Assembly: GCF_963966145.1 (NCBI RefSeq)
Contig: NC_091047.1
Location: 17,546,001-17,610,000 of the forward strand
DNA from: Tenebrio molitor
Taxonomy: Eukaryota > Arthropoda > Insecta > Coleoptera > Tenebrionidae
Reading direction: 5' to 3'
Length of the DNA stretch: 64,000 nt
Shown: in pieces, positions 50,025 through 58,935 of the stretch
How positions within the stretch are numbered: the stretch's first letter is position 1
How the letters are laid out: every line of letters begins with the position of its first letter
Position numbers and translations under genes: made by a program
The notes under the pieces: model-generated
What the model saw: the letters and a program-made list of their open reading frames with translations, nothing else
Database searches by the model: none
Told to the model about the DNA's origin: nothing

Positions 50025-52194
50025 TTACTTTCGCCTCACACGTTTGTATCTTGACAGTTCACCGTCGTAACTCTTTGGAAGTGCCCCAAAAAGATCCAGG
50101 TCGGACATGTCGCTCAACTGCTGCGGCCTGTTGGCCATGACTTGGTTGTCGTTGATTCTCCTTCTAGATCTTAGACGCCTCATTTTTAACGGTGTGAATC
50201 GATCGTGTATAAATTTTTCCCGAAAATCCCCATTTTCATCAGCGCTTTGTCTTTTCAGTCTGTCGTTATCGTAATAATAATTATTGTAAAAGTAATTATC
50301 GTACAGATCTAAATTACGCGATAGAGAATTGGATCGTTTGTTTCGATCGTACAACGCTTCGTCTAAGCTATCAGCGTCGCGATCTAAATTTTCATATTCT
50401 TCATTTGTACTGTGAGCTTGTCGCTTCAAAATGGTGCCGACATCAAAGTCATCATCTCCTAGCAATTCTCCACCTTCGTCGCCCTCTTCGCTGCGTGCTT
50501 TGTAATTTTTCTGGTTTCGGTTGACATCTGCGGGATGTTCGCTTCGCTTTTTCACGCGATTGCCGAGTGACAGGTTGGTTGCTCTTTTAGTTCTAACACT
50601 TGGAGCTTTTCTGTTGGAAGCTTTTCCGGTTGCACGTCTTTTGCGAATTAGAGGTTTTTGATCGCCGTCCAGGTTCACCACCGGATTGAGTTCGTCAGTT
50701 TCTTCGTTTATTAAGTTTTCCACCGCCTGACGTTTCTTTCTTTGGGTGTCGTCGTCGTCATCGTCGTTTTGACTTTTCTTCAAGGCTTCAATTTCCCTTT
50801 TTACTTCCTCTTTTAGCGAATTGATTTTGGTCTGAATCTGACGTTCTACTCGTTTTTCGTAATCGCTATCTTCGTCTTCGAAAGATTTTTTTTCAGATTC
50901 TTTGTTCACGTCTCGAATGCTAATTTCGGAGCTAGAAGCTAGCGGCGATTTGTTGCCGCTAATCATCAAGTCTCCCGAATCTTTCAGATTTTCTACTAAA
51001 TCTGAACTATCTTGGTTCGCCGCCGATGGCATTTCCTCCTTTTGTCTTTTCTTTCTTCTTTTCGAGTCATCGGCGGATTCTCTCTTATTTAACCCGGCAC
51101 GATTAAAAACGTCGGTTTTTACTTCATTCCTCTTGTCATCTGAAGTTAAAAAATTGTGTTCCGGAACTGCTCTGCTGATCGCATCACCACTGTCACTGTT
51201 GATGCACGCATCGTCCCTTTTAGTTCTTTCGTTGTCGGCTTTCGCTTCACTTTCTAACAACGATTCGTTCTCGTCGTCTCCTTGTTCAACCCCTACCTCA
51301 CGTTTTTCTCCGTGGGCTTCTTCATCTTCGATCAAACCCATATCGTCTAAAATATTTTTAAGTTCTTCTTCGATTTGTTCCGTGTTGTGAGGATTGGAAG
51401 ACCTCAACCGACGAATTGTGGCCTTCAAATCTCGAACGTTTTCGTCCGTGAGAGCATCATAATTTCCTAGTGAAATATTTTAATTTAATTCACATCTTGG
51501 TAAACATTATGACATACTACTTTTTTTATCCAATTTATTGACGATTTTGAAGTTTGTGAGAATGGAAGGATAAATCTCATCAAGTTGAGCCGGATCCAGA
51601 CTCATTCCGTTGATCTCCCGTTTGTCCACGTCCGTAATTGAAGGTAAATTGTACGAAAGATCTTCTATTTGATTAGTGTTAATACCATACAGACCATCTT
51701 CCTTGACCGGTATAAATCTGTAGGACCGTTGATAAGGCTAAAAAATATCCGTGTAATTGTAAAATATACACAAAATTTAAATGTTACTTGTAATATACCG
51801 ATGGGCTTGTCATCTTTATATACCACCCCAACTTGTCTTTTTTGCAACGAGCCACTTGCGAGATCGTTAATTTCGTCAGATATGGATCTTTTTTCATTGT
51901 ATTCGGAAAGCCTGTTAGAAAATTTTTCAGAACCTTCAAATCTCGAACGAGGTCTGTAGTAGTCAGAAAAAGTACTCGGATTGTTTTTGTCGAAATCAGA
52001 CCCTTCATTACTATCTATACAGCGTAATCTACAAGCAAGAAAGTAAAGGGTTCATCAGAATACAAGACAAAAAGTTTTCGAACTTACTTGTTATCATCAC
52101 TAAAACTTTTCTCATCATCGAAGGGTTTTGCCAGTGTTATTATGCTAATTGAACACAAAATAATCGCCCCCAAACTGACATAAATTGTTTGCAT
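50025..52194 (-). CDS. Secreted acidic protein with many dibasic cleavage sites, four exons
   Basis: I do not recognise the family. Exons on the - strand are 52194-52088, 52028-51788, 51737-51521 and 51466-50025. GT-AG sites and phases agree and the total is exactly 669 codons (668 aa). Residues 1-22 form a signal peptide (hydrophobic core SLGAIILCSISIITLA), so the product enters the secretory pathway. The rest is dominated by D, E, K, R, S and N, with a D6 run near residue 423 and a probable coiled coil just before it (KINSLKEEVKREIEALKK). At least ten KR, KKR, RKRR or KRQ sites (LQKRQVG, ERTKRDD, LKRQAH, RNKRSNS, RLKRQSA) would suit furin or prohormone convertase. A Tyr/Asn-rich segment (LYDNYFYNNYYYDNDR) lies between two sites. 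There are no Gly-Lys-Arg amidation signals, so a classical amidated neuropeptide precursor is unlikely. Extracellular matrix, cuticular or prohormone-like roles are possible. Confidence 0.88.
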
Positions 52195-53356
52195 AATATG
52201 GTCTTACTAATATAAAAATAAATGCGACTTTATGTCACATTGATGTAAAACAATCAAACATGTCATAAAGATAAAAATTAGATGTGAAATTAAGCAACTT
52301 GTTAAAAAAAAAATCTTGCACTAGAACATCTCTCAAGTCCAAACTGCATTAGCTATAATGCGGCCGTCCGTGACTTTTTTGTCGGAAATTTTGTGCTCCA
52401 CAAAATAGGTTTTATATAATTTTGAAAACTTTCACAATTTTTATAAACCGTCCGAATAATTTCCATTTCCCTCCGATGCAAATAGATAATAGGGTCTAAT
52501 GAATCGATTTGTACCGTTCATTTATCGGGTGGGTCAAAAAAGACTGACACCAAAGAAGGTACAAAATTTAGGGTAATCATGGAACATGAAGGTTTTTGTT
52601 TTTGGGCTTTCGTTAACGTGCACGAGCTTTTGAAAGTTACAACTAAACTATACCGGTAAACGTAAAACTAAATAATCCTGGTATTGATGTGGCAACATTA
52701 TTATGTATCAACTTTAAAAGGTGCCATCAACAGATATTAAAAATTCCCCTTTCACGAATACATTTGAAATCCATTTCTTCATCAGTGTTGATGAAATTTG
52801 GTGTGGGGGAGTAGTTTTCAAACGCGGCAAATTGCTAACATGCGAATAGAGTATCATAGCAACGAAAAAAAAAACACCTTTATAAAATAAATACCTATGT
52901 TAATTAAATTGTGACAGTTTTCAAATTATTTTCAAAATGAGTTTTACTGCAGATGAATATTGTAATAGGTAAGTATGTATTCAGAAAATAGCGCGACTTT
53001 TAGCTCCACGGACATACGCGATGCGTTTTCCTAACGGAAGGCATCCCAGTGTGAATGTTATTAGGCGTTTTGACCAACGACTGAGACTGAGAGAAAAAAA
53101 AATGTAACCATGACAACTACAGAGTGGCTACTAAAATTGGAGTCACTTTTCTTCATATTGCCAAGAGATGTCGCTTTTTTACAAAAAATTTGAGGATCGA
53201 AAAATATATTTAATTAAATGGCAACATCGAATTCAATATTTCATTCAATTGTTACTATTTTTAACAATCGTCAATGTAACTGTCAGTTTATAATTATGAA
53301 TATCATAAAGTGGTATTATCCTGCTAGAGAAGGTCGCTCTTGTAGAATAGCAGCTG
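52195..53356. other. Upstream of the secreted-protein gene
   Basis: Should contain its 5' UTR and promoter. I see no convincing TATA or initiator and no repeat pair. Confidence 0.4.
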
Positions 53357-53454
53357 TAAAGTCGGCCTTATACCAAGGCAACAATGCCGGTCATTAGTAA
53401 AAAATGTTGAAGGCAACATGTTGCCAATTGTTGCCTTGGTGTAAGGCCGCCTTT
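53357..53454. mobile_element. 98-bp hairpin MITE W
   Basis: TAAAGTCGGCCTTATACCAA and TTGGTGTAAGGCCGCCTTTA pair, continuing through GGCAACAATG. Confidence 0.8.
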
Positions 53455-53501
53455 AGAGTGCAGGATCATTAGCGTGCAACATATCCCAATCGGCTACAAC
53501 C

Positions 53502-53816
53502 ATATATCTATTAACTACTATATGGGTAACGTCGTATCTTTACTTTGCTCGAGAGTGAAGCAAACATTGCCATGGGTGGGAGCAGTATAGAAACATTTTC
53601 TCAACTACTTTGTTAAGAGCAAGTATAATGTGCGCATGGCAGGAATTTAAATATAGGATGTTGCTGCTGCGCGCTGCGGAAAAACAGCTCCATCCTCCAC
53701 CAATCAGTTGCTCCAGAAAACGAACCTGCGCATAAGTGGACTGCGTTTTGTATCTCGAGATCTTTGCTTCACTCTCATATCCACGTTACCTATATAGTAG
53801 TTAATAGATATAATAT
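53502..53816. mobile_element. 315-bp element X with a 10-bp target duplication
   Basis: The ends ATATATCTATTAACTACTAT and, inverted, TAGTAGTTAATAGATATAAT are flanked on both sides by the direct repeat GGCTACAACC (53,492-53,501 and 53,817-53,826). Target duplications of 9-10 bp are characteristic of Mutator-like elements. Inside, GCTCGAGAGTGAAGCAAA mirrors TTTGCTTCACTCTC. Confidence 0.82.
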
Positions 53817-53930
53817 GGCTACAACCAACATTTAGGTACTGTCGCGAGCAAAAAAACTGGTCGTCAAAATCATGTTTTGACGCAATGGAAAATGCTCCAT
53901 TGTAAAACGATCGTAAATACCGGCACGTTC

Positions 53931-54060
53931 ATAGTTATTTATGGTATAAGTGGGTTATTTAAGATATTACCCACGAGAGGTATTTGTAACCTACGAGGGC
54001 TTGCCCGAGTAGGTTATTACCTCGAGTGGGTAGTACTTAATAACCCACGTATGCCATACA
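53931..54060. repeat. Variable palindrome VP19 with ATAGTTATTTATGG edge
   Basis: The edge is at 53931-53944. TATGGTATAAGTGGGTTATT pairs with AATAACCCACGTATGCCATA. Inner arms GAGGTA..AACCTAC and GTAGGTTATTACCTC pair too, with apex GAGGGCTTGCCCGAG. Confidence 0.85.
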
Positions 54061-54132
54061 ACGTTTTATCCAATATTCCAAAATTTTTAGATAATGACAT
54101 TATTGATGAAATTCTGCTCCCGATGGGTTATG

Positions 54133-54211
54133 AACGTTAATAACCCACGGTGCTAATGGCAACGTGGGTTATGTATGTTATAACCCACGGTGCAAATGGC
54201 AACGTGGGTTA
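54133..54211. repeat. Two tandem mini-hairpins sharing VP19's stem word
   Basis: TAACCCACGGTGCTAATGGC.. and TAACCCACGGTGCAAATGGC.., each ending AACGTGGGTTA, occur 47 bases apart. AACCCACG/CGTGGGTT is also the stem word of VP19 just upstream. Confidence 0.8.
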
Positions 54212-54426
54212 AAACAACAGACTAGTTATAGCCCAGTTTACTCAATTAAAACTAACTAGTAAAACACGATATTACTATTGAATGTTGGATAAAGTAAATT
54301 TATCTGGCCAGTAGTTGCTATGATTTAGAATATGCTATTGGTAGATCCATGGTAATTATCGTTCAAATAAAGTTACTTGAAGGTGAATAAACCGGGCCTT
54401 ATTGACATTAATTATTGAATTTGGAA

Positions 54427-54690
54427 AATGATAATTGATAACTCTTGGATTCAAGGTACTTTACCGATAAAACTAGGAGGACTTGGTTTTAGAGATGTAA
54501 ACAAACTATGCTATCCGGCATTTCTTGGATCTTGGAAATCTTCTAATCAATTATCCTCAATTATACTTCCAAAATCAATTTCACAACTAAGTAAATGATC
54601 AAGCTAATGAAGAAGCAATTTTAAATTGGAGTTTAATTACTACAGTTCATTTTTTAAGGCTCCAGTGGAGTAAAATAAAATTCCAGTTTC
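54427..54690 (+). pseudogene. Non-LTR reverse transcriptase, 5' part of the relic
   Basis: The frame reads MIIDNSWIQGTLPIKLGGLG, then FRDVNKLCYPAFLGSW, QANEEAILNWSLITT and LQWSKIKFQ. LPxxLGGLGxR...PAFLxS is the conserved segment just after the polymerase core of many invertebrate non-LTR elements. The protein continues only after the inserted transposase/YqaJ module, at about 57.66 kb. Stops show it is dead. Confidence 0.72.
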
Positions 54691-55024
54691 GAGGAAAGTG
54701 GGTTGTATACTCTGTAAATTTTGACGGGTGTCAATCAATTTGCCGGGGGTCCTTCGAGCAGAAGTTATGGTCATAAAATGCATGCATTTTCTGTCAGGTA
54801 GAAATGCCGACACAGGCCACGGCCGACAAACCCGTTCCCGTTATCCCATAAACCATTATTTCGGAATACCGACACTAGAAATACGGTAAAAGAAATTTTG
54901 TATTCAGAAAAATCATCCATTTGAAGTTCTGCGACAAAACAAAGCGAAAAATTGGAGCACATTATCGGGTTGAATGTTAAAAGTTGTGCCATGTTTATTG
55001 ATAAATATAAATCATTTTTAGCAA

Positions 55025-55147
55025 AGAGATGGATTAATAAATTCGGATGCAATTCTTGAAATAAAGTACCCATTTCCCTCACGTGAAGTAACAATTGAAG
55101 AAGGTATCAAAAATAAGATTAATGATTTATTTAACAATGGATCATGA
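55025..55147 (+). pseudogene. YqaJ-like nuclease fragment, first copy
   Basis: The frame from 55025 reads RDGLINSDAILEIKYPFPSR, then EVTIEEGIKNKINDLF and a stop. DGL...D.ILEIKYP is the core catalytic motif of YqaJ/lambda-exonuclease-like nucleases (Asp, then Glu-x-Lys). It is diverged from the second copy at 56.9 kb and a stop lies directly upstream. Confidence 0.65.
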
Positions 55148-55189
55148 AAACCATATGAAATTAAAAACATTGCATCCGTATTATTAAAC

Positions 55190-55415
55190 GTTGTTGACGT
55201 TGAGTTAACAATCTCAATGTCAAATAATTTAATTTTTTGGCTCTGTAATTATGTTTTGTAAATAGTGACATGCAGCTAACCAACATAATGCAATTTAGCA
55301 ATGTTCAATTCAACGTGAACGGTGTTTACCTGCATGTCACTATTTACAAAACATAATTACAGAGCCAAAAAATAAAATTATTTGACCTTTAAATTGTCAA
55401 CTCAACGTGAACAAC
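55190..55415. mobile_element. 226-bp foldback inserted between nuclease and transposase relics
   Basis: GTTGTTGACGTTGAGTTAAC and TCAACTCAACGTGAACAAC are the outer arms. A long inner pair contains GGCTCTGTAATTATGTTTTG and TAGTGACATGCAG. Confidence 0.85.
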
Positions 55416-55439
55416 ATATACATATTAGGTACAAGGACC

Positions 55440-56239
55440 ACAAATATCTCTCCACAAATGTTTTAAAAACTGGAAGAGTACGTCTACCTCAATGGAAGCT
55501 GCAATTATTTTAGATGGGTTCAAACAATCACTCGATATGCATAAATTAGGGTTTAAAAATTTAATAGGGGATGGTGACAGTAGTGTATATAAAAAAATTC
55601 GAAACGGTAGACCATACGGACCAAGTACATAAAATTGAATGTCGTAATCACATATTACGAAATTTCTGCAATAAAATCCGGGAAATTGCAAAAACTTCTC
55701 GTTCTGACATCACAATACGAAATTTTTTGAAAGCTAATTACATGAAATTTAGAACTTCTATTGTTTGCGCCATCAGATTTAGAAAAAACGAACATACCTC
55801 TTTTGAACAAAAAACCGAAAATCTAACAAATGACATTTTAAACGCACCAGCACATATTTTTGGCGATCATTCGAAGTGTGCCCCCTATTTTTGTAAAAAC
55901 GTTGGTCAGGTTACAAATGTAGTAGAATATTCTGAATTTTTAAATAGTTCTTTGTTTATATCATTTATTCAGGCTCTAAAAAGAGTTGCCACCTTGTCGT
56001 CTAGCCTTTTATACGACGTTGACAATAACTCCGTTGAATCTTACAATTCTATAGTAAATAAATTTGTTGGGGGAAAAATAATTAACTTTTCACTCCGCGG
56101 TTCTTACCGCGGAAGATGTTTTGCGGCAGCCATAAGTTTTAATAACAAAAAAACATTTGTGTATAAAATAGTGGAGAAGGTTTTAGGTTGTAATGATGTT
56201 GGTATTTACACCAAAAAATTTTCGGACCATTCATTGTAA
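55440..56239 (+). pseudogene. Mutator-like transposase relic
   Basis: First frame (about 55441-55632): CFKNWKSTSTSMEAAIILDG, LIGDGDSSVYKKI, NGRPYGPST-stop. Second frame (55571-56239): KIECRNHILRNFCNKIREIA, IFGDHSKCAPYFCKN, NNSVESYNSIVNKFVGGK, SYRGRCFAAAI. Together they give the order seen in the Mutator-like transposase domain that accompanies YqaJ nucleases in insect genomes (GDGDSSVY; C..H..RN; H..C...FC; N..E.YNS...K...GK). The frameshift near 55,620-55,630 breaks the gene. Confidence 0.75.
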
Positions 56240-56288
56240 AATAGACAAACTCAATAGGCAGATAATAAAAGAAGGAAAATTAAAAAAT

Positions 56289-57346
56289 TGAGTGCAGATT
56301 CAGATTACGGTGCTTGTTATAGTGGATTGGGTGATGAGGAAATGATGGATATGCCAGAGGCTACATATCAGAAAATAAAACAAGATTTTTTAAATGAGTT
56401 GACTTTGTGTGATGTTGCATCAATTCCAATTTTAACAATGGGGCAACGCAATAATGACGAGTGGGAGAGACTAAGAAATAATAGGTTAACCGCTAGTAAT
56501 TTTGGAAGAATAATAAATATGAAACTTACCACGGACACTGCAAATACGATAATAGTTATTTATTTAACGAGTTCGTGTGTAATTTTGGCTTTTTTTGGCA
56601 TGAGTGGACCAGTTTAAAACTCGAGTGAAACGAGAGTTTTAAAGGTCCACGAGTGCCAAAAAAAGCCCAAATTACACAAGAACGAGTTGAATACAACGTT
56701 TTTTTGTTCGACGAGCCCCTTAAAGGCTCCAAATCGCTTAAAACCTTTAAAATTAGCTTGACGTTTCGTTTTGACAAGTTGTCAAATTTATCAAAATCCG
56801 TTCACACAGGAGAAAATTCTCAAATTCTGACAGTGTCGAACAAAAAAAGATATTTTATGTCGCGTCGGAAAATCAAAATTTAAAAAATTGCCTGAATCAC
56901 TGCAATGGGGTATTGACAACGAAGAGAAAGCAAAACAAAAATTTGAAGAAATAACGGGTTTAAATGTTAGTTCGTGCGGTTTATTTGTAGACACCGAGAA
57001 AAAATTTTTGGGAGCATCACCAGATGGATTGGTTGATTTGGATTCAATTGTTGAAATCAAATGTCCATTTGCTGCTCGAAACACCGACATCAAAACGGCA
57101 ATAGAAAAAAAAATTATTAAATATTTAGAAATTGATCCCAGGGATGATGATAAAATATTATTAAAAGAAAATGACAATTATATGTACCAGGTTCAAGGTC
57201 AACTGCATATTACCAATCGCCAAAAATGTTATTTTATTGTATATACACAATGTGACTTAAAATATTGTATTATTGAAAAAGATGACTGTAAATACTGGTA
57301 CTATTGGGAGCATGGAATTTCGGGCAGCAATTTAAATGTCATTTAA
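56289..57346 (+). pseudogene. YqaJ-like exonuclease gene interrupted by a family A insertion
   Basis: The 5' part 56288-56550 ends NDEWERLRNNRLTASNFGRI then INMKLTTDTANT, the usual YqaJ N-terminal block (W...R..RLTAS.FG.I). The 3' part 56880-57346 continues LPESLQWGIDNEEKAKQKFE, FLGASPDGLVD, SIVEIKCPFAAR, YMYQVQGQLHI and FIVYTQCDL. GASPDGL, EIKCP and QVQGQL are the catalytic and structural motifs of YqaJ nucleases (metal-binding Asp, Glu-x-Lys, Gln). The insertion at about 56550-56875 separates the two. Without it the ORF would be nearly whole, so this disruption looks young. Confidence 0.85.
56550..56875 (+). repeat. Family A element, copy A5, inserted in the YqaJ gene
   Basis: Begins AATAGTTATTTATTTAACGA. 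Then a palindrome follows (GGCATGAGTGGACCAGTTTA with TAAAGGTCCACGAGTGCC; apex CTCGAGTGAAACGAG), and then the conserved core up to GACAGTGTCGAAC. Because the host ORF is known on both sides, the left boundary is secure to within a few bases. Confidence 0.85.
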
Positions 57347-57660
57347 AAAAACCCAATGTAGTCTAAGCTTTATTGTCATAAATGTCATAATTAATTTTGA
57401 CTGGACTTCAAAATAAACTGTCACAAATATTATGCACAATTATTTTACATTTTGGCTATTGATTTCCAAAATTTAATAAAACACTGTTCAGTTTTCGGAA
57501 AATCACATCTAAGCACCTGCAACTTTTCAGGATTGATGAATGCAATTTGTGAAAATGATATGTGACAATAGTGGATATTAAAATGAGGTTATTAATACGT
57601 CTAGCACCTAAAGCCTATTTCACATTTTATTCAGTCAAATTTCAAGTCTGCCCGAAATTC
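57347..57660. other. 3' end of the YqaJ element
   Basis: GGAATTTCGGGCAGCA at 57,315 is inverted as CTGCCCGAAATTCC at 57,649, suggesting terminal inverted structure. The first part also occurs at 46.8-46.96 kb. Confidence 0.6.
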
Positions 57661-58746
57661 CGTGCTCGCAATAGTACGCTTTTAGATAATCAATCTTTCA
57701 GAATTTCAATTTGTTTACGGCTTGGTATTCCAATGTGTGTTCCTCACCAATGTAGTCGATGGACAAATAAAACTGGGACAAAAATGACAATCACATAAGT
57801 CAAAATTTACAAATTTGCATCGTTTAATTACGGCTTTATCACAAATAGGTTAACTTTGGTATGACATATTATATAGACACTGATAGATATATTGACATTG
57901 ACAATTCAATGGTCTGATTTACACTGGCGGCCATTAATTTGGAAACACCGGCCTAATCTAGTTTACTGGATATTTCTAATATTTGATAGTGTAAGCGTTA
58001 TGTCATGAACTCATGTCACTCATGTCATCGTTGAGCGCATTCAACAGACTGTCGCAGCCGAAATTGATATGTCAATAACATTGTCAAAGTGACAAACAAT
58101 TTACAATAGAAAAATCTTGGTGTTTCCAAATTAATGGCCGCCACTGTACATAAGTAGATTAAATTTTAAGTGTCCCAGTTTTATTTGTCTACCGACCGTA
58201 CATTGGCGAAATTGTTGATAAATTAGGCCATCATGGTCTATCATGCTACAGAAGTGCTGGAAGAAGAACACGTAATGAAATGATCAACGACCTTGTTAAA
58301 TGAGCTCTAACATTTGGCGAAATTCCTTCGATTCGAGAACCAAATATAGAGAAGATAACAAAAGACCAGACGGTATAACTTAATTCCTTGGTTATGCGGC
58401 AAACCTCTTTTATGGGATGTAACATGCACCGATACACTGGCTCAATCTTATATTCGATTATCCTCAAAAAAGGCAGGAGAAGCCGCTCGTCTACAGGAAA
58501 ATGTAAAGAAATCAAAATACCTAACTATGGGGACTAATAATTATTACTATTTTGTACCTATCGCTATTGAAACTATAGGTCCTTGGGGTGATAATGCAAA
58601 AAAAAATTAATGAAATTGGTGAAAAAATACACAAAATTACAAATGAATCAAGAGCAACTTCTTATTTGATCCAAAGAATAAGTATTGCAGTACAACGGGG
58701 TAATGCAGCGTCAATCCTTGGAACAATACAAGATCCAAATAATTAG
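57661..58746 (+). pseudogene. Non-LTR reverse transcriptase, 3' part of the relic
   Basis: 57,675-57,785 reads TLLDNQSFRISICLRLGIPM, CVPHQCS. After a MITE-containing break the frame continues from about 58,210: HHGLSCYRSAGRRTRNEMIN, then KRPDGIT-type remnants, PWLCGKPLLWDVTCTDTLAQ, NYYYFVPIAIETIGPWGDNA and ATSYLIQRISIAVQRGNAAS, ending at a stop at 58,744. These are the C-terminal blocks (HGLSC..SAGR; KPLLWDVTC.DTLA; FVP.AIET.GPWG; IS.AVQRGNA) of an invertebrate non-LTR RT family. Several shifts and stops. Confidence 0.8.
57920..58148. mobile_element. 229-bp Tc1-type MITE inside the RT relic
   Basis: TACACTGGCGGCCATTAATT and AATTAATGGCCGCCACTGTA form the ends, extending through TGGAAACACC. 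Confidence 0.9.
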
Positions 58747-58828
58747 AAATTAGAAGAAATATGTATAAAAATAACATTAATTATTTAATTTTTTGACACT
58801 TTGTTGACGTGAGTATAATCAGGCAGGG

Positions 58829-58935
58829 AATAGTTATTTAATAAACTGGTTTGTTAATGAAGGCGATTAATAATCGAAACTGTTTAAAGCACGAACGAGT
58901 GTAACGAGTGAGTGCCTTTAATAGTTGAGAAAAAA
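58829..58935. repeat. Variable palindrome VP20 with AATAGTTATTTA edge
   Basis: The edge is at 58829-58840. GGCGATTAATAATCG and GCACGAACGAGTG..CGAGTGAGTGC form the structure. The apex ACGAACGAGTGTAACGAGTG is typical of the set. The right arm is eroded. Confidence 0.65.

Noticed and set aside
50902..51390. 162-codon + strand frame rich in Ser/Leu/Phe
   Set aside because: Antisense of the acidic Glu/Lys/Arg-rich exon of the secreted-protein gene, whose splice sites and total phase are fully consistent.
50025..51428. Secreted-protein gene as a single-exon 467-aa protein starting at 51428
   Set aside because: The frame stays open upstream and joins through three introns to a signal-peptide exon; the start at 51428 is not an ATG.
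54427..58746. Endogenous virus, because of RT and 'viral recombinase' (YqaJ) homologies
   Set aside because: The RT blocks are of non-LTR retrotransposon type, YqaJ is accompanied by a Mutator-like transposase, and no capsid or envelope gene is seen.
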